A DNA stretch of 64,000 nucleotides. Origin: Arenibacter sp. ARW7G5Y1. GTDB lineage: Bacteria > Bacteroidota > Bacteroidia > Flavobacteriales > Flavobacteriaceae. A program made the translations under genes and the position numbers. This document shows, piece by piece, positions 47,907-55,664 of the stretch (position 1 is the first letter of the stretch; every line of letters begins with the position of its first letter). The stretch lies in contig NZ_QJJZ01000005.1 in assembly GCF_003201775.1 (NCBI RefSeq), positions 186,001 to 250,000 of the forward strand, in the 5' to 3' direction. Under the pieces are notes generated by a model. The model made no database searches, was not told the DNA's origin, and was given only the letters and a program-made list of their open reading frames with translations.

Positions 47907-48399
47907 TTTACTAATACTAAATTGAACAATTATTTACAATATCTCACAGGCTTAAAGACAGGATAAGGAATTCCTAATGCAGCGGTGGCATTAACCCCCT
48001 GAATTTAACAGCCTTGAATAAATTAATGGTTCTGGACCCTTAGGTCGTTGCACGCTTTATTTCAAAAGTGTGTAAAATTTAAAAATATAGGGTTGGAATA
48101 TCAATGCATGGTCGGATACCATGAAAAAGCGTAGTACGTAAATTATGGAACAAATACCATTTAAAAATCTCTTGGACAATAAATTGGTATGGATATAAGA
48201 ACCGAAAAAAAGTGTGGCGTTAATCCCATAACGAATATCCTATATAAAATTCTATTTACTAATTAAGTTAGCTCCTCTACTCCCGTACTGCCCTTCAGTA
48301 TTTTAGAGTACCATCACAGGTAACAGTTTCCCAACAATTAACCTTTTCTTTTTGCGTAGATTTGTGTAACTTGATAGCAACTTTACTACAACAAATATA
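47907..48399. other. Intergenic region upstream of the HTH gene
   Basis: No supported gene. A 17-codon frame near 48145 is too short to call. At 48322-48333 the 12-mer AACAGTTTCCCA matches the core of the two terminator elements at 2601 and 44481, but without their stem. Confidence 0.4.
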
Positions 48400-48415
48400 G
48401 TTGATAATTATCAAC
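48400..48415. promoter_or_regulatory. Perfect 16-bp palindromic operator
   Basis: GTTGATAATTATCAAC is fully self-complementary and lies 31 bases before the ATG of a small HTH protein. The position and symmetry fit autorepression by that protein. Confidence 0.6.
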
Positions 48416-48446
48416 ATTTCTTAATTTACGGCAACTATTTTCTGGA

Positions 48447-48854
48447 ATGAATAGAATTTTAACAATTTTTAGTACCGTGGCAGAAACTGAAGGCATTAGC
48501 ATATCTGCACTTGAAAAGTCTATTGGGGCCAGTAAAGGGGTACTATCCAGGGCTTTAAAACACGGAACCGACATCCAGGTCAAATGGCTGAATGCCCTCG
48601 TTGAAAATTATCCCAATTATAGCCCCGAATGGATATTGACCGGGAAGGGCCCCATGTTAAGGAACCAAGGAACCACCGACCTTCATCAATTAAAGGAAGA
48701 AGGGGATACTTACCAACTTTATGAGCAAATAGCCCTTTTAAAGGAACGTATAGAAATTTTAAAAACGGCGAATGAAGCCCTAAAGGCAAATAATACTTCC
48801 CTAATGGAAATTAAGCAAATGTTGAAAAAACGGATCGAGGACCTAGAGCAATAA
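48447..48854 (+). CDS. CI-like helix-turn-helix protein with C-terminal coiled coil
   Basis: 135 residues. The first 65 match the phage CI/Cro-type helix-turn-helix domain (LEKSIGASKGVLSRALKHGTDIQVKWLNALVENYP followed by SPEWILTGKGPML). Residues about 85-134 form a leucine-zipper-like coiled coil (LLKERIEILKTANEALKANN), which should dimerise it. It lacks the LexA-type peptidase domain of true CI repressors. Such stand-alone regulators are frequent in Flavobacteriaceae. The perfect palindrome upstream is its likely operator. Confidence 0.8.
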   Translation: MNRILTIFSTVAETEGISISALEKSIGASKGVLSRALKHGTDIQVKWLNALVENYPNYSPEWILTGKGPMLRNQGTTDLHQLKEEGDTYQLYEQIALLKERIEILKTANEALKANNTSLMEIKQMLKKRIEDLEQ

Positions 48855-48918
48855 ACCAACAAGAATAGCTGTTTTAGATAACAAGGGTTCCGTGTAAGGC
48901 TTGCCATAAGCTAAAAGG

Positions 48919-49323
48919 CTATACTTTTTTAAAAAGTTCTATAGCAGCCATGGAAGACTCTTCAGAACCTTCCAGCATCCCCTTCTCCTCAAATAGCTCA
49001 TATATAATTTTCTTTTCCTGCATATTAAAGGAGCGCTGTTGAAACCAATCGTTTACCGCTATCTTTTTATTCTCCTCCCTGGACTTTTGTTTTATTTCAT
49101 CGGTCACTTTATGCCAATACACCCATCGGTTGGTAGCAAGGGAATAGCCAATTTCATTGTTGATCATGGATCTTATAGGCTTGTTTCTAAGTCTAACACC
49201 ATTCTCCAAGACTGCCAAAGTCTTGGTAAGACGCACCACTTCCGAAAAAGAATACCTAAAAAAATCGCCAAATCCGTTTTGACTTACATTATATAATTTA
49301 TCCCCTATTTTTAAGTCGTCCAT
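48919..49323 (-). CDS. Conserved-looking hypothetical protein
   Basis: 134 residues from the ATG at 49323 (MDDLKIGDKLYN). The upstream extension is hydrophobic and phase-unlikely. Basic and aromatic-rich with VVRLTKTLAVLENGVRLRNKPIRS, which has the look of an SH3-like or nucleic-acid-binding beta domain, and a helical C-terminus. No signal peptide. I do not recognise the family. Confidence 0.6.
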   Translation of the reverse strand: MDDLKIGDKLYNVSQNGFGDFFRYSFSEVVRLTKTLAVLENGVRLRNKPIRSMINNEIGYSLATNRWVYWHKVTDEIKQKSREENKKIAVNDWFQQRSFNMQEKKIIYELFEEKGMLEGSEESSMAAIELFKKV

Positions 49324-49524
49324 AAAAAAGAAAACAAAAATAATGGTCCAACCCACTTAAGTAAAGTATTGCTACAAGAACTTATAAACAATGTCACCTT
49401 AAAACAATATTTGGAAATAAGGCCCAATCCGGTTTTGGGATAATTCCAATTCTCCTTTTTTTTACAATTCCATAGTCTCCATTAATCCAATTCTTTTACA
49501 TTTGTCCGTATAAAATCTATTACA

Positions 49525-50103
49525 ATGAATATTGAAAGGGAATTGGGCAAAAGAAGCAATCACCAATGTGAGTTATGTGCCAATACGGAAAAATTAAGTG
49601 TATTTGAAGTTCAACCACCTAGAAATGGAGGTTTGGAAGCAAATTTATTGGTTTGTGAAGTCTGTAAGGAACAAATTGAAAATCCAGATACGACAGATTC
49701 AAATCACTGGCGCTGTTTAAACGACAGTATGTGGAGCGAGCATACTCCAGTAAAAGTTATAGCATGGCGTATGTTAAGCCGATTAAGAAATGAAGGATGG
49801 CCTCAGGATCTCCTGGATATGCTTTATTTGGAAGATGAGGTATTGGATTGGGCAAAAGCTACGGGTGAAGGTGCACCTTCCGAGAACCAAATAATACATA
49901 GAGACAGTAATGGTGCCGTTATTGAGGCAGGTGATAGTGTTGTCCTTATAAAGGATCTACCGGTTAAGGGGTCCAGTATGGTGGCTAAAAGAGGTACCGC
50001 TGTAAGGCGTGTTTCCCTAGATCATGATAATGCGGAATACATAGAGGGTAAAGTTGATGGCCAACAAATTGTTATCCTAACAAAATTTGTCAAGAAAATA
50101 TAG
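49525..50103 (+). CDS. phnA: PhnA/YjdM family zinc-ribbon protein
   Basis: 192 residues. The N-terminal zinc ribbon has two Cys pairs (CELCAN, CEVC). The C-terminal PhnA domain is clear: HRDSNGAVIEAGDSVVLIKDLPVKGSSMVAKRGT and EYIEGKVDGQQIVILTKFVKK. The middle segment (about 60-110) is a flavobacterial extension. Despite the historical link of the name with phosphonates, the family's role is not settled. It is probably a cytoplasmic metal- or nucleic-acid-associated protein. Transcribed alone. Confidence 0.88.
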   Translation: MNIERELGKRSNHQCELCANTEKLSVFEVQPPRNGGLEANLLVCEVCKEQIENPDTTDSNHWRCLNDSMWSEHTPVKVIAWRMLSRLRNEGWPQDLLDMLYLEDEVLDWAKATGEGAPSENQIIHRDSNGAVIEAGDSVVLIKDLPVKGSSMVAKRGTAVRRVSLDHDNAEYIEGKVDGQQIVILTKFVKKI

Positions 50104-50172
50104 CTCTTGTTTACCCTAGGGTAAATTGTGAATCTTTGTTGGCACTATTATCCCTTATTGTCCAACACTGGA

Positions 50173-50196
50173 ATATATATATATATATATATATAT
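50173..50196. repeat. (AT)12 microsatellite before the MFS gene
   Basis: Twelve uninterrupted AT units lie 28 bases upstream of the MFS start codon, where a promoter or leader is expected. The same tract is self-complementary. Slippage could alter promoter spacing. Confidence 0.9.
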
Positions 50197-50224
50197 TAGG
50201 ATGTAGACCAATTTAAAATAGTTC

Positions 50225-51496
50225 ATGGCAAATAGAGACCCCTATGCCGCACTGAGATATAAGGAATTCAACGTTTTTTTGCTGGTCCGTTTTGCCATGG
50301 TCTTTGCTTGGTCCATGCAGTTCGTGGTTATAGAATGGGAAGTTTATTCCTTGACCAAGAATCCCCTTTCTTTGGGGCTGATTGGACTTATGGAAGTTAT
50401 TCCCGCCGTATCATTGGCACTGTTTGCCGGTCATATTGTGGACCAAAAGGAAAAAAAGGGGTTACTTCTAAAATGCATTTTGGGCTTTTCCATAATAAGC
50501 CTAGGGCTGTTTTTACTTACTTGGCCCCATATTATAATGGGTTGGTCCAAAAATGCTGTTTTGTATTCCATTTATTTTTTAGTATTTCTTGGGGGTATTG
50601 TAAGGGCATTCCTAGGGCCGACCATCTTTTCCCTATTCGCATTGATAGTTCCAAAAAAAGTATATCCCAATGCCGCTACCTGGAGTAGTTCGGTTTGGCA
50701 GATGGCAGCTGTTCTGGGACCTGCCTTAGCAGGGTTTAGCATTACTCTTATCGGGGTACATTGGTCTATGTGCCTAATTTTTGCCTTTTCTTTAATGGCA
50801 CTCCTTATCTTGACCAAAATAAAAAAGAAACCCATTTTAAACCCCAATATTGGGGAACCAGTCGTTAAAAGTTTAAAAGAAGGGGTGAAATTTGTATTTG
50901 GGACCAAAATTATATTGGGAGCAATTACCTTGGATATGGTTGCTGTCCTTTTTGGTGGGGCCATAGCCCTGTTACCTATTTATGCACAGGATATACTTAA
51001 GGTTGGGCCCGAGGGATTTGGAATTTTACGTGCCGCCCCAGCGGTTGGCGCATTACTGATCATGTTTACCTCCGCCTATTTCCCATTAAACAAACACGCA
51101 GGCCTAAAACTTTTGGGATCTATTTTTGGTTTCGGCCTATGCATTATTACCTTCGGACTTTCCACATCGTTTTGGGTTTCCGTCATGGCACTCTTTTTTA
51201 GTGGTGTTACCGATGGCATTTCCATGATCATTCGGCAAACTATTTTACAATTAAGGACACCGGATCATATGCGTGGTAGGGTAGCTTCAGTAAATTCCAT
51301 GTTCGTTGGTTCCTCCAATGAGTTGGGGGCATTTGAAAGTGGACTAACGGCCAAATTGATGGGCACGGTCACTGCAGTCGTTTTTGGTGGTTGCATGACC
51401 TTGATCACAGTACTATTTACCGGTGCCATCTCCCCCACTTTCAGAAAACTGGATTTGAGGAAAGATTTGGAGGAACACGAAAACGAAGGGGATTAA
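50225..51496 (+). CDS. MFS transporter (EntS-like)
   Basis: 423 residues with about 12 hydrophobic helices. The loop 2-3 motif is seen as GHIVDQKEKKGLLLKC (about 77-92), and RMRGRV-like DHMRGRVASVNSMFVGSSNELGAF (about 344-367) is typical of the EntS/MFS_3 branch, which exports siderophores or drugs. No signal peptide. No pathway genes adjoin it, so the substrate is open. Confidence 0.85.
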   Translation: MANRDPYAALRYKEFNVFLLVRFAMVFAWSMQFVVIEWEVYSLTKNPLSLGLIGLMEVIPAVSLALFAGHIVDQKEKKGLLLKCILGFSIISLGLFLLTWPHIIMGWSKNAVLYSIYFLVFLGGIVRAFLGPTIFSLFALIVPKKVYPNAATWSSSVWQMAAVLGPALAGFSITLIGVHWSMCLIFAFSLMALLILTKIKKKPILNPNIGEPVVKSLKEGVKFVFGTKIILGAITLDMVAVLFGGAIALLPIYAQDILKVGPEGFGILRAAPAVGALLIMFTSAYFPLNKHAGLKLLGSIFGFGLCIITFGLSTSFWVSVMALFFSGVTDGISMIIRQTILQLRTPDHMRGRVASVNSMFVGSSNELGAFESGLTAKLMGTVTAVVFGGCMTLITVLFTGAISPTFRKLDLRKDLEEHENEGD

Positions 51497-51823
51497 TATA
51501 TAAAAACCATCAAACAAACCACTTGCTTTTAACTCCCATCAAAAGCCACTGTCCAGTTTCCAGATAATAGATACCGCTTAATCAATACCGAAGAATCACT
51601 TCCGTTTACTCCAAGTAGACTACCTAGAACGGAAAGGCCCGATGCCAAGAAGCTAAAACAAGAATTTAATGGTTAGATAGCCATATGTATCGAGAACCTT
51701 TTTTTTACACGACGCCCAGTTCCCGGTACAATCCTCCGCTATCGGATTGCTCCAAGTGATGATTTTCAACCTGGAACCTACCCACTCCGCTCAATCTCAT
51801 TTTGCTTGATATGGCGACGGGGC
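51497..51823. other. 327-base intergenic region with a coding-like fragment
   Basis: A start-less frame at 51533-51676 on the plus strand codes for 47 residues of plausible composition (including NRYRLINTEESLPFTPSR and PDAKKLKQEFNG) just after a stop. It may be the tail of a lost gene. Nothing else is supported. Confidence 0.35.
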
Positions 51824-52291
51824 TTAACCAAAACTACCTTCCCCAGGTGTATACGTAAATATCCATTCCGGATTATCCTCATCCCTACTTTTGGAATTGC
51901 ATTTAAATCCATTCCTTACATAAAAAGATCGCAACCCTTCCTCCTCTACAGTAAGCCAATATGACTGATTTGGAAACTGCTCCTTTAATGCTGTAAGCCA
52001 TTTGGAACCTAACGATTGCCCACGATATTTGGGATCAACAAATAAAAAACCTATATAATGAAAATTGGAGATCACGTACTTTTCCCACTCTTCAATCTCA
52101 AAATCCGTCATATTTGGAGGGGCCGTTCTAAAAACAATTCCCCCTGCAATTATGCCCATGGCATTTTCAAATACGTAGATACTTGCTTTTTCCTTGTAAT
52201 CGTCCCATATAGGTTCAATGACATCTCGCCAATCCTCAGGAAGAATTTCAAAAAAAATTTGCCCATCATTCCCTAAATTTCTTAACTCCAT
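51824..52291 (-). CDS. GNAT family N-acetyltransferase
   Basis: 155 residues. The acetyl-CoA motif is FLFVDPKYRGQSLGSKWLTAL (about 82-102), followed by the typical YWLTVEEEGLRSFYVRNGFK. Substrate unknown. It is 35 bases downstream of the PurD-like gene on the same strand, so the two probably share a transcript and perhaps a small-molecule substrate. Confidence 0.88.
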   Translation of the reverse strand: MELRNLGNDGQIFFEILPEDWRDVIEPIWDDYKEKASIYVFENAMGIIAGGIVFRTAPPNMTDFEIEEWEKYVISNFHYIGFLFVDPKYRGQSLGSKWLTALKEQFPNQSYWLTVEEEGLRSFYVRNGFKCNSKSRDEDNPEWIFTYTPGEGSFG

Positions 52292-52326
52292 ATATAGCTC
52301 CTACTTTTAAGACTGCCAGATATCCC

Positions 52327-53637
52327 CTATAATAAACCCCAGGACCACAATCGGTCAAAATCATCGGCCCATCTATCACCTATGTCCGTTCTATAGTAAA
52401 CATTATTGATAATGATATTGCTTATCCTATTCTGCATCATTTTTTGTGCATCTTTCATGGTCAACCCGGTTCCGGTAACCAATAAGGCAATACCCGTATT
52501 TCCCGTAATAAGCCATTCATCATTAATTTTTTTGAGATGCATGGGATGAACTCCATCCTTCATATCCTTTTTAAATACGATGACAGAATCTTTTGAGAAT
52601 AGTTCAAACGTTTTTTTATCCTCGAAGGGAAAAGGTGGAACAACCATATAGGCTCCCACCTGAAATCCTTTTCTAACATTGATCCTAAAACTTACTCCTG
52701 AGGCCAGCTTATAGAACATGTTGCCGAGCGGTTCCAAAATTCCTGCTCGTTGTATAAAAATCTGTGGATAGCCAAATCTAGAGGTGAATTCCAAGGGATA
52801 AATTCCATTGCCGTTAACAATGCAATTAATATCCAATTGCCCAATAAAACCATCCTTGGCCAGGGAACTTTCAAACTTTTTCAAGGTCGCCTCAAAAATT
52901 GGGGAATCCTTGGTCCAGAACATACTGGAACCCATTTCCCCTGTTGATACACCCAATTCTTTGGGGAAAAGTTTCTTGTGTTCAAAAGTAATATTTATAG
53001 GATATATAAACTCCTTCCCGTTAAAATAAGCAGACGCGGACACCTCTACCCCTTTCACCTTGCGCTGCAATTGAAAATTGCCAAAATCATTTCCCCAGGA
53101 TTTCTCATAGGCCTTTAAAACCCGAATTACGTCCAAACCTTCGTCATCACTTCCCACGAACAGCAATTGTTTGTATTCTTGGGTTTCGCCCGATGGCTTT
53201 ATTACATAGGCATTGGGATTGGACTTGACATAGTCGATGGCGTCTTGAAAGTTGTAAAATTCTTTGGATGGCAATATTTTAATACCATGTTTCTTTAATT
53301 CTGCCTGTCCAAAATTACGATCCAGTTCCAACAGATCGGAATATTCCGTACCCCCGACCACCAATTTGCCCTGCGCCCTTAATTCCGAACAAATCTTACC
53401 ATATCCGGTATAATCAAAAATAAGGACATCTGCCCAATCGATAAAACTCTTCCAGTCTTTGGCCTTTTGTACAAAACCATATCCGATTTCCTTGGAGGGC
53501 TTGTCTTCGATATACATTTTAACGGCGTGGCCTTCGTGCAGGATGGCTACCGCCATATCCAAGGTTTCTCCCCATCGGGAAACGATCAAGAAATTGCGTT
53601 TAATTTCTATTTGATTTTTTAATTTCTCTTTTTTCAA
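52327..53637 (-). CDS. PurD-like ATP-grasp ligase
   Basis: 436 residues. The layout resembles phosphoribosylamine-glycine ligase: an N-terminal Rossmann-like part (FLIVSRWGETLDMAVAI), then VVGGTEYSDLLELDRNFGQAELKKHGI, an ATP-grasp core (YVIKPSGETQEYKQLLFVG, VKGVEVSASAYFNGKEF, GQLDINCIVNGNGIYPLEFTSRFGYPQ) and a C-terminal domain (ITGNTGIALLVTGTGLTMKDAQ). Compared with true PurD, the phosphate- and glycine-binding segments look altered, and it stands next to a GNAT gene rather than purine genes. It may join another amino acid or amine to a carboxylate. Sure of ATP-grasp, unsure of substrate. Confidence 0.75.
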   Translation of the reverse strand: MKKEKLKNQIEIKRNFLIVSRWGETLDMAVAILHEGHAVKMYIEDKPSKEIGYGFVQKAKDWKSFIDWADVLIFDYTGYGKICSELRAQGKLVVGGTEYSDLLELDRNFGQAELKKHGIKILPSKEFYNFQDAIDYVKSNPNAYVIKPSGETQEYKQLLFVGSDDEGLDVIRVLKAYEKSWGNDFGNFQLQRKVKGVEVSASAYFNGKEFIYPINITFEHKKLFPKELGVSTGEMGSSMFWTKDSPIFEATLKKFESSLAKDGFIGQLDINCIVNGNGIYPLEFTSRFGYPQIFIQRAGILEPLGNMFYKLASGVSFRINVRKGFQVGAYMVVPPFPFEDKKTFELFSKDSVIVFKKDMKDGVHPMHLKKINDEWLITGNTGIALLVTGTGLTMKDAQKMMQNRISNIIINNVYYRTDIGDRWADDFDRLWSWGLL

Positions 53638-54051
53638 TTTATGGAGATATATTATTTTTTTAAAAATTAGTTACCAAATTCAATTGAAACCACTAAGCGT
53701 GAAATAAAGTTTTTACTCGCAAAGTAAGCTGAAAATCAGCTATTTCCCTTCCAAAACAAAACAATTTTAATAAATATTCGTTAATGTTATCCGGCGTCCA
53801 AGATAGAGGACTGTATAGCATAACTATGTTATGCCCGAATGGGAGTGTAGGTTTCAATATACCAAGCTAGTGCCCAATAGTGAATAAATTTGAAACAAAT
53901 ATATGTGAAAATTAAATATCTAATTAAAATAGAGGACAGAAAATTACAACCAATCCTAGCCCTTTATGAAACGCATAAGCACCAAGGGTCTAATTTGTTC
54001 TAGCCATGTGTAAAGCCTAATGATATACTATACAAATATCAAATACCGCAA
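53638..54051. other. 414-base intergenic region before the exopolysaccharide genes
   Basis: No gene seen. Two perfect small hairpins: AGCTGA/TCAGCT around AAA (53727-53741) and GCATAAC/GTTATGC around TAT (53818-53834). Neither is followed by a T-tract, so they may be protein-binding sites or leader structures. Confidence 0.45.
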
Positions 54052-54792
54052 ATGTTCCAAATCCTAAATAAGAAAATATTTCTAGCAGACTATCTAGGGC
54101 ACTTCGTAGATATCCACAGCCATATACTACCTGGGCTAGATGACGGGGCACAGGATATTACGGACTCTTTGGACTTAATAAACGGATTTAATGAAATTGG
54201 CATTACCCACATAATAACCACTCCGCATGTAAATCAAAATTACTACCCCAATACAGGCGAATACATACATTCTGCCCACAATCAGGTGAAAAATCAATTA
54301 TTGCAATTAGGTTTAAAACACATTGCCTTGGAATACTCCTCGGAATATATGATAGATGCCAATTTCGAGAATCTCCTGGACCAAAAACTTATATCTCCAA
54401 TCCGCAATGAATTTTTATTGATAGAAATGCCCTTTTTACAAACTCCTATCAATTTTGACCAAGCTACTTTTAAAATAGCAACCAAGGGCTATTATCCAAT
54501 TCTGGCACATCCAGAGCGCTACTTCTTTCTCCATAATAACTACAAAAAATACCATGACCTTAAATCCAAGGGAATCTTTCTACAATTAAACTTACTATCA
54601 CTTGGCAACTATTATGGCAGGCAGGTATCAAAAATCGCGGAAAAGCTTCTGGAGGACAATTATATAGACTTTGCCGGTACAGACATACACAATGTTCAGC
54701 AATTGGAATTGCTCAAAGACATAAAACTAAGCAATCATATGTTGAACAAGTTAATCCCTATTCTACACAAGAATTTGGAAACCTTCTATTAA
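54052..54792 (+). CDS. CpsB/YwqE-type PHP-domain tyrosine phosphatase (copy 1)
   Basis: 246 residues. Metal-binding PHP motifs are in place: FVDIHSHILPGLDDGAQ (about 20-36), ITTPHV, ILAHPERY and GTDIHN. The family is a manganese-dependent phosphatase that removes phosphate from the tyrosine cluster of Wzc/CapB-type kinases and so regulates capsule polymer length. The kinase is encoded 900 bases downstream on the other strand. It is a close paralogue of the next gene over its entire length. Confidence 0.92.
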   Translation: MFQILNKKIFLADYLGHFVDIHSHILPGLDDGAQDITDSLDLINGFNEIGITHIITTPHVNQNYYPNTGEYIHSAHNQVKNQLLQLGLKHIALEYSSEYMIDANFENLLDQKLISPIRNEFLLIEMPFLQTPINFDQATFKIATKGYYPILAHPERYFFLHNNYKKYHDLKSKGIFLQLNLLSLGNYYGRQVSKIAEKLLEDNYIDFAGTDIHNVQQLELLKDIKLSNHMLNKLIPILHKNLETFY

Positions 54793-54898
54793 ATTTTGTA
54801 TAGAATGCCTATCAAAATACTGTAGATTTTTCTTCGATTTTATAGTTAAAAACACAATTGACTCAATGGATATCCATTAATGATAATTAATAATATCC

Positions 54899-54906
54899 TA
54901 CCTTTG
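54899..54906 (+). promoter_or_regulatory. Bacteroidota-type -7 element (TACCTTTG)
   Basis: An exact match to TAnnTTTG, 16 bases before the second phosphatase start. No matching TTG at the usual -33 distance is visible. It suggests copy 2 has its own promoter. Confidence 0.5.
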
Positions 54907-54922
54907 CCGGAAATTAGCATAC

Positions 54923-55663
54923 ATGTTTCATTTTTTTCAGAAGAAAAAATTCGTAGTTGACTCCCTTGAAAATTTTATAGACATACATAATCACATTCTA
55001 CCTGGAATTGATGATGGTGCCAAAACTGTGGAAGACTCCGTTAAACTGATTAAAGGGTTCTCGGAAATTGGTATAAAAAAGTTTATTGCCACACCCCATA
55101 TCATGAACAACTATTATCCAAATGATTATGATACGATCCTAACTGCACACGGTAAAGTACAAAACAAACTTTTAAGTGAAGGCATGAAGGACATCTCGTT
55201 GGATGTGGCCGCGGAACATATGATCGATGCCAATTTTGACCACCTTCTTGAACAGGGAAAAGTAATGCCTTTGAGGAATAATTATCTATTGATTGAAATG
55301 TCCTACTTACAGCCTCCCATCAATTTTGATGAGGCAATTTTAAATATAGCGGCCCATAGGTATTTCCCAATTCTGGCCCATCCTGAGAGATATGCCTTCA
55401 TACACCAAGACTCTTCCAAATTTCAAAAATATAAGAATAGTGGAATTTTATTTCAGCTGAACCTCCTTTCCCTAGGTCAATTCTATGGGAAGGACGTACA
55501 AAAAAAGGCACATAAACTATTACAGAACGGACTAATAGATTATGTAGCCTCGGATGTCCACAATCAACAACAGTTACAAAGTATAAAGGAATTACAATTG
55601 AGCGATAATCTCATGAAATTACTTTATCCCGTTATTGAAAATACGATAAGCGATTTCTTTTAA
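54923..55663 (+). CDS. CpsB/YwqE-type PHP-domain tyrosine phosphatase (copy 2)
   Basis: 246 residues, the same length as copy 1 and alignable without gaps. FIDIHNHILPGIDDGAK, IATPHI, ILAHPERY and ASDVHN keep all PHP metal ligands. It is separated from copy 1 by 130 bases containing its own -7 element, so the duplicates may be expressed differently. It ends two bases from the end of the convergent Wzc-like kinase gene, its likely substrate. Confidence 0.92.
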   Translation: MFHFFQKKKFVVDSLENFIDIHNHILPGIDDGAKTVEDSVKLIKGFSEIGIKKFIATPHIMNNYYPNDYDTILTAHGKVQNKLLSEGMKDISLDVAAEHMIDANFDHLLEQGKVMPLRNNYLLIEMSYLQPPINFDEAILNIAAHRYFPILAHPERYAFIHQDSSKFQKYKNSGILFQLNLLSLGQFYGKDVQKKAHKLLQNGLIDYVASDVHNQQQLQSIKELQLSDNLMKLLYPVIENTISDFF

Positions 55664-55664
55664 A

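Noticed and set aside
53818..53834. Dyad GCATAAC/GTTATGC as an attachment or resolution site
   Set aside because: No recombinase or second copy nearby; only a short hairpin can be supported.
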